From Sarcophilus harrisii (lineage: Eukaryota; Chordata; Mammalia; Dasyuromorphia; Dasyuridae), in NCBI RefSeq assembly GCF_902635505.1, contig NC_045427.1:211946922-212010921 (forward strand): 64,000 nucleotides of DNA. The letters run 5' to 3'. The notes beneath the pieces are model-generated. The model was given only the letters and a program-made list of their open reading frames with translations. It searched no databases and had not been told where the DNA came from. The translations under genes and the position numbers were made by a program. Below are positions 36,380 through 49,000 of this stretch, in pieces; within the stretch, counting starts at the first letter, position 1, and each line of letters begins with the position of its first letter.

Positions 36380-37160
36380 TCTCAATCTTTTTGGTTTCAG
36401 GCTCTGTTACACTGTTAAAAATAATTTAGCATTCCAAAGAACTTTTGTTTAGGGATTTTGACATTTAACATATTAGAAATTTAAACTAATAAATTTTTAC
36501 ATTTTTATTTTTAAATATCAATAATAAACCCATTATATAACTTTTTAATATAAAATAACTATAAATTACAAAATAAAAGTTTAAGAGTGGCATTATTGAC
36601 TTTGCTGTTCTCAGCAATACAATGATCCAAGATTACTATGAAGAACTTATGATGAAAAATGTTATCTATGTGCAGAGATTGTTTTTGAATACAGAGTGAA
36701 GTATGCTTTTTTTTTTTTTTTAAACTTATTTTTCCCCTTGGGTGTTTTTGTTTTGTTTTGTTTTTTGAGGGAGGGAGATGTTTGTTTTCTTTTTCAACAT
36801 AATTTTTATGGAAATGTTTTGTACAACTTCACATGGGCCTTCTCAATGGGGGGGAAAGAAAGAGGGAGTATCTGGAACTCAACATTTTAAAAACAAATGT
36901 AAAAAAAAATGTTTTATATGTATCTGGTGAAAATAAAAATATTTTAATAATCCCTACTAAAAAAATTATGTTTTAATGGATTTAAAAAGTGGCAATTTTT
37001 ATTTTAATGTCTGGCTTAATAGAAGTAAATTGAATTCTCCTATCTGCTTCTGAATTTATTTAATGTTTTGATAAAGTGAAGAAAATGAAGACATTTGTCC
37101 TTATACAGATAGTAGTTGGAAAAGGGAGGAACATCTTAATACTATATCCTAATATTGTCA
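36380..37160 (+). repeat. hAT-Charlie DNA transposon remnant interrupted by L1
   Basis: Starts with a Charlie-type end, AATGGTTCTCAATCTTTTTG, followed by AAGAACTTTTGTTTAGGGAT. The element resumes after the L1 with TTTTAATGTCTGGCTTAATA and GTAGTTGGAAAAGGGAGGA. Pieces are about 36380-36600 and 36970-37160. It is plainly inactive. Confidence 0.65.
36590..36962 (+). repeat. L1 3' end inserted in the hAT element
   Basis: Marsupial L1 3'UTR: CTGTTCTCAGCAATACAATG, ACTTATGATGAAAAATG, CTTCTCAATGGGGGGGAA. The Charlie sequence continues beyond it, so the L1 is the younger insertion. Confidence 0.7.
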
Positions 37161-37689
37161 TGAAAATAGAATTGACCTCACAGACCATTTCAAAGATACA
37201 CAGAGATTCTTGGACTATACTTGGAACTAATAAGAGAAAAAAGTTAGAAAGAAATGCGAGTTATAGAGGAAAGATGTAGAAAGAACATAAATAGTTCAGT
37301 ATAGGAGATAACTTTCCTCTCTCCTAACCTTGGTAAAGATTCTTTGTGGGACTGTTGAACAAATATTTTGCTTTCATCTCAGATTTTACTATCTGAACAA
37401 TGCACAGAATTATCATGGAAGTATGGTAAAGTACAGGCCTCCTCTATTTTGTGGATTTAGTCCTTCCCTTATAGGATCTGTTTGGTGGTAGCACTTTTCT
37501 ACTCAGAGAAAGATGCTAATAGAGAAATCTTCACCTAGTAGGGAGCTGATGCCTGACGTACCCAGTACCTCTCCATCTATGAATTAACCCAAAGAAGACA
37601 GATTAGATCTGAGTAGACAGAATTCTGGTCCTTAACTCAGAAAAACTTGGTTTAGAATCATACCTCTGACATTTTATGAATTGTTGAAT

Positions 37690-37915
37690 TGTTTGTGACT
37701 CTCCATGATCCCATTTAGGATTTTCTCAGTGAAGATAATGGAGTGGTTTGCCACTTCCTTCATCTCATTTTACAGATGGGGAAACTGAAGTAAGCAGGGT
37801 TAAGTGACTTACCTAGGGTCACACAGCTAGTAAGTGACTGAGGCCACATTTGAATACAGGTATTCTGGATTCCAGAGCTGGCACCCTACCAACTCCAACA
37901 CTTAGCTGCCCAGGA
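37690..37915 (-). repeat. WSINE-like marsupial SINE, near full length
   Basis: From TTTGTGACTCTCCATGATCC through GTGGTTTGCCACTTCCTTCA and GTAAGTGACTGAGGCCACAT to TTAGCTGCCC. Confidence 0.8.
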
Positions 37916-38084
37916 CTTAACTTTAGGGTAATTTAAATGAGATGTGTACCAATCACTTTGCAAACCCTAAATTTCTACATAAACTTTTAAGCTGCAAAGA
38001 TGAATCAATCTAAAAACTTGTTTTTTTTGAAAAATTAGGTTAGCTCTTAGGAAATTAGAGGTAATACATGAATAAATGAAAAAA

Positions 38085-38530
38085 AAATAAAAGGTGCCAA
38101 GCATTGTTCTAAATGAAGGGAATACAGATACAAGCAGAAAGACAGTTTCTGTCTTCAAGAAATTTACATTCTGATGGCGGTAAGACAATTCAGAAAGTTA
38201 GCACGAAAGGTTCACAGGTACACGGTACAGAATCCGGAATGTAGAAGGGAGAAGAAGGAGTCCTAGTTTGGGAGCCCTCTTTAAATGGAAGGTCTAGAAG
38301 AGGCTGTCTAATCAGAGGCCTCCTGGGCGGAGAGTACATTTAATATTTGAATACCAGAACTAGATGGAGCTTTGGTGATGAAGAGATTTCCAAGTAGTGG
38401 AGAAGGTCTAGCCAGAGGGCATCCTGAAGAGGAGTAAAAGATAGGAGAGAAAAGTTAGTTCTTGTCCTTGAGCGCGTTTGAGAGGGGTGGCTAGCCAGAG
38501 GTATATTTGGTTTAAAAAGTTACTGAGATG
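38085..38530 (+). repeat. old interspersed repeat, family not settled
   Basis: CCAAGCATTGTTCTAAATGA and TCTTCAAGAAATTTACATTC match the common start of a dispersed repeat; later text is diverged. A related head, AGCACCTACTACATACAAAG, lies at 38637-38715 beside the CpG island. Confidence 0.4.
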
Positions 38531-38989
38531 AGTAGAGCATGGAGGATTCCAACGGCACACTTCCCAAGAATGATTGCTGTATTAATTTAATTACGCTTTC
38601 AAAAGGAATTAGGATCAGGAAAAGCTAGTCAATTAAATCCAACAAACATTTAATGAGCACCTACTACATACAAAGCACTGTGTCAATCAGACATTGTCCC
38701 CGCCTTTAAGGGGCACGGATTCACCAGATTCACCCCGATCCCTGCCCCTGTGCAGACCATCCAGTCCCAGTGACCCCAGACGTGGGTGGGGTCCCATGCC
38801 TGGCGTAATTTACTACGCCGAGGCGATTCAATTCAGCAAGCACTTAGTGAGTTTCCGTAGTGGAAGAGCAGGCGTTTTCCTTTCGGGAAGGCCAGGACCC
38901 CTGGGCCTCAGGCGTGTCCCAGCGGTCACTGCGGCTCCCTTACCCCTCCCCCCCCCACCCGGCGCGCTGTCCTTAGTCCTCCCCTGAGC

Positions 38990-39239
38990 TTTCTGAGCGC
39001 TAGGACGGTGCGCTCGGTACAGTGGCCGGCACACGGTCGACGTTCCATGATTTTTTGTGACTAACGAGACTAGCTCACACGCCGGCAATGACCCGGAAGA
39101 CTTCCCTCGCCAGGCTGTACGTCACTTGTACAGGACCACGGCAGCTCCTGGGCATCCTGTCTAGTCCCCGGATCCGGAAGGCTGTAATAGTTGCCCGTGA
39201 CGTCACCAGCCTGAGACCGCCCCGGCTCCTACGGAAAGC
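38990..39239 (+). promoter_or_regulatory. TRMT61B promoter with palindromic CRE and ETS sites
   Basis: CpG-rich and TATA-less. It holds a perfect CRE, TGACGTCA, at 39198-39205, a half-CRE TACGTCA at 39118-39124, and ETS/GABP-type CCGGAAG at 39093-39099 and 39174-39180. GABP and CREB/ATF sites are common in promoters of mitochondrial-function genes. The transcription start is not visible from sequence. The CpG island spans roughly 38700-39760. Confidence 0.65.
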
Positions 39240-40001
39240 ATGTTTCTGCCTGCCACTAAGTGCTCCTGGTCTGGGCTCCGACTGCTGCGGAGGGGCGGGC
39301 GCGCCCTGGGCCCCCTCCAGCCCGGAACGGTGCCGCGCTGCCTGCCAGTCCGCCTGAGGCGGGGTCCTGGACCGCGCTCCTGCGCCTCGTGCCCCAGAGA
39401 CGCTGGGGATTTGGGTGCGGGGAGCGGCGCTTGCGGCACAGATGAGAATCCTAGGGAGAAGCCCGTTGGTCCTTCTGTTCCACACCGCGGCGACGACGCC
39501 AGCTGGCCGCAACCTTCTCGGGGTGCCCGGGGTGCCCTTTGTTCTGTGGAGAAACCCGCGAGAGTGTTGGCAGAGGACACGCTGGCTCTCGAGATGGAGT
39601 ACGGGGCCCCTGACGCTCGGCGGGGCAGCGCTGAAAGCGCGGTGACCCTCCTACCCCCGGCACCGAGCCCAGCGCATCATCGTGAAACGCGGCCCTCCCA
39701 CACCCGAGAGCTGCCCGCACGCTCGGTCACGGCCTCTCCTAAAGAACTCCCCTTTCAACCCGGAGATCTTCTTTACGCTGAGTTCCAAAAGGGCGAAAAC
39801 ACATTCAAAAAAATGTTTAAGTTGGAGGCCGCGGGACAACTAAATAGTAGCCGGGGAGCCATCCCGTACGAGGAAATGATTGGGAAGTTGCCCGGCCAGT
39901 TGTGTAGGACTTCGATCGGTCACCGCCTTATGCTGAGAAGGCCCACATTGGAAGAGTTTGTTTTATTGATGAAAAGAGGGCCTGCTATATCATATCCAAA
40001 G
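39240..40001 (+). CDS. TRMT61B: TRMT61B exon 1 (residues 1-254)
   Basis: Begins [20 protein letters not shown] and ends [10 protein letters not shown] before gtaata, phase 0. It holds the targeting peptide, a variable linker and the N-terminal beta-barrel part of the methyltransferase ([47 protein letters not shown]). An upstream ATG at 39088 is out of frame, so the 39240 ATG, which matches the human N-terminal layout, is the better start. Confidence 0.95.
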
Positions 40002-43000
40002 GTAATAATGCCCGCTAATTGGGTGACCACCGGTCCCTGAAACGGTGGCATTATATATCCAAAGTCAGGATGTGATGACCAGAGGCGTGTGTGTGTGTGT
40101 GTGTGTGTACACGCACCCTAAGAAGTACTTAGGGTCAAGGCTTACACACATGAAGAACCAGCAAATAATATCCAGAGGGAAAGGAGGGAATGGTCATTTC
40201 TGTCCGTTGCTTAAAGTAAAGAAGTATGTGGACTGTAAAAGGCCTTTGGATCTGACTAGCAGGAAGTAATTTTGAGAGCAGTTTTACTAGGTTAGTGGAT
40301 ATTGGGACCACATTGAAAAAGTTTGAGGAGCAGTATGAGACAGTAAACTCTTTAGGTATAAGTATGTTTCAGAAAATTAGCATTAAAAGGGAGATTCAGT
40401 TTATAAAAATACATTTAAAGTAGTTTCGTGATATATTTGTGAAAAGCCAACAATGATTTTATTAATGGCCTTAATGTTGGAAAAAAAACATGAAATTGGT
40501 TATGGTTCATTGTTCTTGGGATCCTTGATTTCACCATTGCCAGATCATTTCACTAAAATAAAATCATTCACTCCTACAGAGTTGCTTAAAGAACATATAG
40601 ATTAAAATTTTTTTTTTAAAAGTTTTTCCCTGGTTCTTACAGGCACAGCTGTTTGCTGGATGTTATGGGAGCCACTTGCTAGTGTCTGCTGCTGGGGATC
40701 TAATTCTAACCAGCAGAATAGGTTCCTTCAGGTGAGAGGATGATAATGATACAAGAAGGCTGAGAGGCATTTGCATTCTCTGACCTCTCTCCTTTTTCCT
40801 CTTGCCTCTGATTTATTTCATTCCCAATCCACAAGCAACATCTGCATCAGTAAAGGCTGATTTGGAATTCCTTCAAATGTGTTATGATTCACAGCTGGGG
40901 GGGCCTTTCAGAGAATCGACTTGCCCTTTCATACTTAGCTGTGGTCCTTAACTTCCTATCACATGTAAAAAGGCACATTTTGTTGTTGTTGTTGTTACAC
41001 GTGTACATTTGGAAAAAAAAGATTTTCTTGCAAATCATGTAGGAAGAGAAAAATCAGAACAAAAGGGAAAAACAGAAAAGGAAAAAAAAAAATGAACATA
41101 ATATATGTTGATTTACATTCAGTCTCCATAGTATTCTCTCTGGATGCAGACAGCATTTTTCCATCCAAAGTTTATTGGGATTGCTTTGGATCACTGAACC
41201 ACTGAGAAGAACCAATTCTGTCATAACTGATCCTCACACAATCTTGTTGTTAACTGTGTATAATGTATTCCTGATTCTTCTTGTTTCGCTCATCAGTTCA
41301 TGTAAATCTTTCCAGACTTTTCTAAAATAAATTTGTTCATCATTTTTTATAAAAAATAATAATCTATTACTTTCATATACCATAAATTATTCAACTATTC
41401 CCCAATTGATGGGCATCTATTCATTTTCCAATTTTTTACCACCACCAAAAGAGCTGCCACAAACATTTTTGACGTGTGAGTCCTTTTCTCTTTTTTATGA
41501 TTTTTATGATTGCACATGTGGGTGGGTACAGATTCTGTGTTGGCACTGCTATATCAAAGGGTATGCACTGTTTTATAGCTTTTGAGCCTAATTCCAAATT
41601 GCTCTCCAGAATGATTGGATCATTTCACAACTCTACTAACAATGCATTAGAGTCCAGTTTTTCCACATCCTCTCCAAAATTTATCATTATTTTTTCCTGT
41701 TGTCTCAGACAATCTGTGTGAGGTGTTTTACTTTGCATTTTTCAATTAGTGATTTAGAGCATTTTTTATGTCACCATAGATGGCTTTAATTTCTTCGTCT
41801 GAAAATTGTTCATATCTTGTAAAAATTAAATTATTGCCCAGAATCACATAGCTAATACCTGTCAGGGCGTGTTGAAATTTAGATTTTCTTGAGTATGGTT
41901 CTCTAACCACTATCTAGTATTTTCTCTATTGTTTCCAATATATATGTGTCCTGTATGTGGATCTTGTTTGCACATAGTTGTTTGCAGGCTGTCTTCTCCT
42001 TGAAAACAGGGAATGTCTTTTGCCTTTCTGTGTATCTGCAGTACTTAGCATAATGCCTGGCCCATAGGTGATTAATAAGTTTACCAATAAACAGCTGTTT
42101 CTTTCCAAGTATAAGAATGTAAGTAGTGGACAATAGAGGCGTTACATGGAGGGATTGAAGCTGTGATAGTAGAAATGGAAAAAGGAGGTAAGAATTGAGA
42201 TGATATGGAGACAATTGACAAGTCTTGAATGATTGGAAGAAAGAGAAAAGAATCAAAGATAACTGAGCTTTTGAATCTAGATTGAGAATTGGTGGGGGCA
42301 ATAACAAGTAGGAAAGGATGAGGAGCTAGTTTAAAGTAATATATGGAGTTAAGGTTTTGGACATGTTCATTGACAGTTGGACAGTCATGTGGAAACCTCT
42401 GTCATAATTGGAAAGAAAAGATTGCAATTTAAGAGAGACATTGAGGCTAGGATATGAAATTGGAAATTCTTATATTGATAGTTAAAACTTTTGATATAGT
42501 CTAGGTAGCTTAGGACAAAACTTTGAAAAAAATCCTTAAAGATTGTAGGGAGGAAGAGTCTTTCAAAAAGTGAAGTGGGAGGAGTCAGAGGATGTAGGAA
42601 GACTGAGATTTATAGTGCTTTGTAAGCCAAGGGAGAGAATTCTTGAAAATGTCATGTGCTGCAGAGGTTGAGGGTTAATAGAAGAAAAGGCCATTAGATT
42701 TGATTTTTTTGATTTCCTTTAATCAAACAATTTAAATTATATTATCTATTATGTAAGCTCCTTAGGAACATATTTCTTTTGTTTTCTCCCTACTCTTTAT
42801 GCCAAGTATAGTGTTCAAATATTTGTTGATTGTATAAATAACTCTAAATTATCAATATTTTTTCATAGGATATGAATATGATGCTGATGATGATGAATGT
42901 CAAACAAGGTGATGTTATTTTGGATGTTGGGTCAGGTTCTGGAGGAATGAGTTTGTTTTTATCACAAGCAGGTAAGAAATTATGATTAAATTTGGACAAC

Positions 43001-46000
43001 AGAGGAAATGATTTCATTTTTTATATTATGACAAGAATTTATAACAATGCCTATTTGCTCACACCAGAGAAAATCTGCTTGGGGCAATCCTGATTACTGA
43101 CTGCATGTCAATCAACAGATATTTATTAATTGCTTACTATGTGGCAGACCTTTGTTTAGCTCTGAGGATACAAAGAATGGCAAAAAACAGCTGAGAATGG
43201 ATTTGAGTGGGGAGAGACTTGGGTAGGAGTTGTGCCATCCTGGCAGCTTTATAAATGGAGGGAAGAGAACAGGTAGGGGAGATGTTGTAAAGATAGAAAA
43301 GAATATATTCAACAGATTAAATATATGAGTGGGAGTAAAGAGTTGAGAGTGATGAGATTTTAAGCCTGTGTGCCTGGATAGTGGTACTTCTGACAATAAG
43401 AAGAATATTGGAAAGAGAAGAGGATTTGGGGAGAAAGATGAATTCTATTATGTATCTCCAAGAATACTATTTCAGGAAAAATCTGTCAGTTCTTCATTTT
43501 ACCCCATTTTCCATAGCCTTCTTGCAAACAATAGCATTCATACTCTTCTCTCACTTCTTTCAGTTTTGGAATCCTGTTCCAAGATCTAATCAGTTGTCAT
43601 ATTACTGAACACAAGGAAATGGGGGACGGGGGAAACTTTTGGTATGGAAAGTTATAGGGATGATGAGTAAGATTATGGGAATAAATTGACACACTCTGTC
43701 TTGAACAAGATCATGAAGAGTTGAGCATGACTGAACAAAATGAATTTAATAGCTATGAGATTAAATTTCATCTTCACTAGATGCTGCTTTCCTTTGACAT
43801 TCTGTTCTATACATTAAGTCACTACTACTGGGCCCTTCAAATTTATCATTTATCTATCTTTTGTTTAACTCAGTCTTTTATTAAGTTAAATAAATAAGCA
43901 TTTATTAAACATTTATTATGTGGTAAACTGGAGATAAAAATACTTTCAAGGAACTTAGATTTTTGTAGGTAAGATAACACATTTAGGGAAGTGATATTTT
44001 GTTTTGGATAGTTATTGGGATGAAGAGTTGAGCCAAAGATGAGTGGATTAAAGTAACCTTTCCAATAACCGACCCTGCTCTCAAGGAATTCACAGTCTAA
44101 TGGGGAAGCAATATGCTAACAACTACGTACAAACAAGCTATATACAGGATAAACTGGAAATAATTAAAAGAGGAAGGCACTAACATTAAGAAGAGACAAT
44201 GGGGAAAACTTGCTGTTGAAGGTGGGAGGCTTTTTTCTCTTTGCTTATTTAAAAAATTTAATACCATCTCAAGATTATAAAATATTGCTACTATTGTTCA
44301 ACGTTATTCCTTCAAAATTTTAGTTGGATTACAGGGACGAGTTAAAAGTTTTGAAATTAGAAAAGACCATCACAACCAGGCTAAGAAGAACTACAAGTGT
44401 TGGCGTGACGCATGGAAGATTAGTCATGTGGAAGAATGGCCAGATAATGTGGATTTCATTCATAAGGATATCTTAAAAGCTGCTGAGGACGTAGAATCCA
44501 TAACATTTGATGGGGTAAATCTTCTAAAAATGTGTTCTAGAACATTAGGTTCTCAGATTGGATCATTAGGTGGTATGTTTTTTACTTCATGATCCCTCTT
44601 TAAATGATAAGATCCTGTTGTATCAATTTTGTTTTCTCATTTATGGTACTAGAGAGAGACAAACGACATGATATCCAAAAGGCACATTTATATCATTCAG
44701 ATTATTTCTACCAGATCATAAGATCTCTAACTTGGATTTCGACATTTTGCTTTTCCATGAAGACAATAGCTTATTTCATTGTTGGTTTTTTATCCACAAT
44801 ATCTAGCCTAGTATCTTGTGGAGTAAATGCTTTATAAATGTTTTTTGAACTGAATTTTTCCTGTATTTTACACGTTATTTTTCCATTGATGTATTTTAAC
44901 TAGGCAAGAACTCTTTAATGCAGAACAATCATTCTATTTAATATTTTCTAGTTAATTGAATATTCTAGTTAATTAAATTTTCAGATAGTATGTTTCAAAT
45001 CAAAAAACAATATCCTTTTAATATTGACAGCATTCTTGGATATAAATTAATATGCCTTCAATAAAAGTTTTAAGTGGACCGCAGACTCTGTATGAGTCAG
45101 CATTGTGATGTGACAACTAGATGAGTTAATGAGATATTAGGCTGCATTAATTGAAGTACAGCTTCTAGGAACAAGAAAGTAATGATTCTACTGAACTCTG
45201 CCCTTGTCAAACCAAATTTGAAGTACTGTTATTCTGGGTACCACAATTTAAGAAAGACATCAGGATAGAGCAGCAGCTCTGGAGCCAGGATGATCTGAGT
45301 TCAGATCTGGCTTTAGATTTAGTAAGTGATGTGACCCATGGCAAGTCACTTAATCTCAATTGTCTCTCTTCCTTTTCACCCCTCCCCCTCCCCAAAACCC
45401 CTAAAGAAAGACAGACAGATAAAGCTGGAGAGTCCAGAGACAACAAAAATGGCTAAGGACTTTGAAACTATTAGATTGTTTGAAGGATCTGAATATAGTC
45501 TGGAAGTTTCAGAGGGACATGATAGCTGTTTTTAAGTATCTGATGGACTACCATATTAATCTTCTTGTTATAACAAGTTCTGACTAAACTTGGAACAGAG
45601 AGCAGCAGCAAGATCAATAAGTAGAAGTTGCAAAGAAAGTAACAAATTTCGACTTAATGATAGAAAAAGTTTTCTTATATATAGAACTGCCCAGATATGC
45701 CAGCTGCTATGGGAGATGGTAAATTTCCTTATGGGAGGTCTTCAAGCAAAGACTAAATGAGCACTTACAGGGTACATTATAGTAAGGACTTTTTTGGCGG
45801 GGTATGCATTGGACTTAATGATCTCTGAACTCTTGAGTTTTAAAAAACTAATGATACAAAAGTTATTTTTCTTTGGAGCCATCATAATGAACATCTTTGC
45901 TTATTCTGCTGGTGAAGTATGGATGTGCTAATTCATGGAGATTTTCAATTGATAAAATACTAGATAAATCAGTGTTCATATATATGAACAATTCTATGTT

Positions 46001-49000
46001 TGCAAACAAAACTTGGGCCGATAACCTGCATTTATACAGTACTTTGTTTTGCAAAGTACTTTCCTTACAACAATCCTATGATATAATACAATTTTCTCAA
46101 TTTTACAGATAAACAGATTCAGGAATATAGTGACTTGCCCAGAGTCAAGAAGTTTAATATTGTGGCAGGTCTTGAATCCAATTCGTTCTGATTCCAAATA
46201 TGGTGCCTCCCTTGAATAGGCAAGTTTACAATTTAATTCAATTTTTAAAAGTTGTGGGGGGAAATAGATGCATCTCTTATTAATTTAACACTTATTTTCT
46301 ATTACTCAAATTCAACTCATATTAGAAATAAAGATTGATATGGATAGACCTAAGAGGTCAATCTGATTCAACCTCTCATTTTATAGATGAAAAAATTGAA
46401 CCTTCAAAAACATAAAATGATTTTTTCAGAAAAAGAAAAGTTGAAGTTGAAGAGTTGAGTTTTGAAGGCCTTCTGACTCCCAAGTTAAGCATTCTTTTCA
46501 CTGAACTATGTTCCTGCTTTCAACTAAAGCCTATGAATCAGTTCATCAGTGATTAACTAAAAGACCACATTGGCTACTTTCAATTCAATATTTTACTTAT
46601 TTGATGACTATTTTATCAGAAATGTGTTGGAGATTGTGTTTTTCTGAAAACAAATCATCGTCTTAGTATAAAATATCATGCAGTAAATAGCTTCAAATTG
46701 TTAAGTCATCAACAATTTCTTTTGTTTTGGACACTGACTTTTTATTTGTAGCAAATTGCATATTCAATATCATTTCTCTAAGAATTTGTTAATTACCATC
46801 TTTGTGACTAGAACAAAATTGGGCATTGTGAAGAATATATAAGAAATAAAGTACAAATTTTCTTCCTTAGAGATACTTTTTTCAAACTTACAGGTGCCAC
46901 TTCCTTCCTCATTTAAAGTAAAGAATTAACTATAGATATGAAATGTTGCATACATGGTAGTTTTGTTTACTTAATTGTTTTTGTTTCCAGGAAAAGAACA
47001 ATGGTGGTGGTCATTAGTGGTAGTGGAACATGTCAGGAAATAAATAAGGACTTCACTGTGATTTTTAAAATAAGCATATTAATAAAACCTTTAAATAATA
47101 AATTCACAGGAAATATTATGCCCCACCCCAGGCTTGTGATTTTTGTAATGTATGATAAATAAAACAGATTTTGAATATCATATTAATTTTTATTGGTAAA
47201 AGTTTAGATGAAATGTATAAGTAAAGAAACCCAAAGGAAAATGCAAAATTTCCACATCTAAAACATGTCATTCTGTTTTTTATAGTTAAAATTTAGAAGT
47301 GCTTACAATTATAGATCACCAGACAAATACATCAATATCAATCATACAACAGTTGTCAATACTACATTCTAATGAAAAACATTCTTAAGTGTATAAAATA
47401 GCTTTCCAAAAGTAAACTACTTCTTCTCTATTTCCCCAACATACCCTCCCCTCCCCCCCCCAAATTTTGTGCCTTGACTTAATAAAACTCAGTGCATATT
47501 TTCTCTCCTTTAAAGGTAGCTTTGGACATGCTAAATCCTCATATTGCCTTACCTATCGTATATCCAAATCTTAAGCAAGGTGGCATATGTGCAGTATATC
47601 TAGCAAAGTGAGTATGTGATATAATACAATACTAAATACATTTTAATCTCCTGAAACATCAGATTGAAATAATGTTTAGTTGTAATTTGTGGAAACAAAA
47701 ATCATATAGTAAAATTATCATAAAATACTGTATCTGTGGATTGTTATAATTGCCAGTATATTTTATATATATTTTTGTATGTAAGGTCTCTTCCATTAAT
47801 ATAAAAAGTTATAATATAGATATGCTAACAGCAAGATATAAAAGAGGTTCTTATTTACTCTCACAAAGTTCTTGCAGAATACAGTAACTTTTTTTTCAAA
47901 TTGTAACGTTGACTCAGTCCTATATTTTGGTTATGTTTAGTGATATAAAAATGTATTTTAAAATTATGTAGTGATTTCACTAAAATTTCATTATAAATTT
48001 TGCTTTTTTCTGTAAGTATCACACAGGTAATTGAACTTTTAGAAGGAATACGTATCTGCAAACTTGCGCTCTTGTGTGAACAGATAAGAGAAGTTCTTCT
48101 TAGAGACTGGTTAGTATGCCCAGCAAAAAGGAAAGATGGCACTTTAGCCCAAAGAGTAGAGCCTAAAACCAGTATAGATTTAAAGTTACATTCTCAAAGG
48201 GAAACTGAAACTGAAGAAAGTGAGAGTGTACAAGAGAATGATTATGGTAAGTATGACTTTTTTGATATGAAATTTTTTTTTTCAATAATAAATGGAGTCT
48301 GGGGTTTTGAGTATTCAGTGAATATCATTTGAAACATTTAATACTTAACTCCTTTTACGTACTAAAAAATGGCACTTATTCACATACAGTTAAATCAGAT
48401 TCTCCTGAATATATGAAACTCTTATTTTCCTGCCTTTCAGTGCCTATATTGCTATTTGGAATTATTAAGCTTCTTAGTGTATGTAGGATTTTAAAATGAT
48501 GTCCATAAGGTTTGTAGAAGACACTGTATACATTAATGTTTGTAAAGAAAAGCTCTCAGTATCAGTAGTTTTGATGAAAAGTATTCATATTTAAATAGTA
48601 AGGCCTTCTATGCAAATGGGTTTTTTTTTTTTTTAAATGTATCTTATAATGAAAATATCTGGAGATACAAAGGATTTAACAAACATGAATAAACAGAGAA
48701 ATAGTAGTTGTAGGAAGAGGATAGTTGATGATTTTTAAAGTAATGGCTTTAAAATATAGAGAGCTGTTGCTCTGAGAATTCTGAAAAAATTAAATTCAGA
48801 AAAACCTGGTATGTATGTGTTGCTTAATTCTTCATCTCATAAATTAGTTTCTAAACCTTAATCACTGATTGTACAAACACCTTACAAACATAAACAAGGT
48901 GATACTGTGACAAGTTTATTTTTTAAGACAGCAGAGACCCAGAAATAAAAAATAAATATAGAAATTAATTTACTTGGGGAAAATATTATATTAGCCAGAA

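Noticed and set aside
33431-39239. A shared bidirectional promoter for WDR43 and TRMT61B
   Set aside because: The two CpG islands are about 5 kb apart and separated by old repeats, so they look like independent promoters.
39075-39720. Several minus-strand ORFs of 86-145 codons opposite TRMT61B exon 1
   Set aside because: Shadows of a GC-rich exon and promoter. No similarity, no splice structure.
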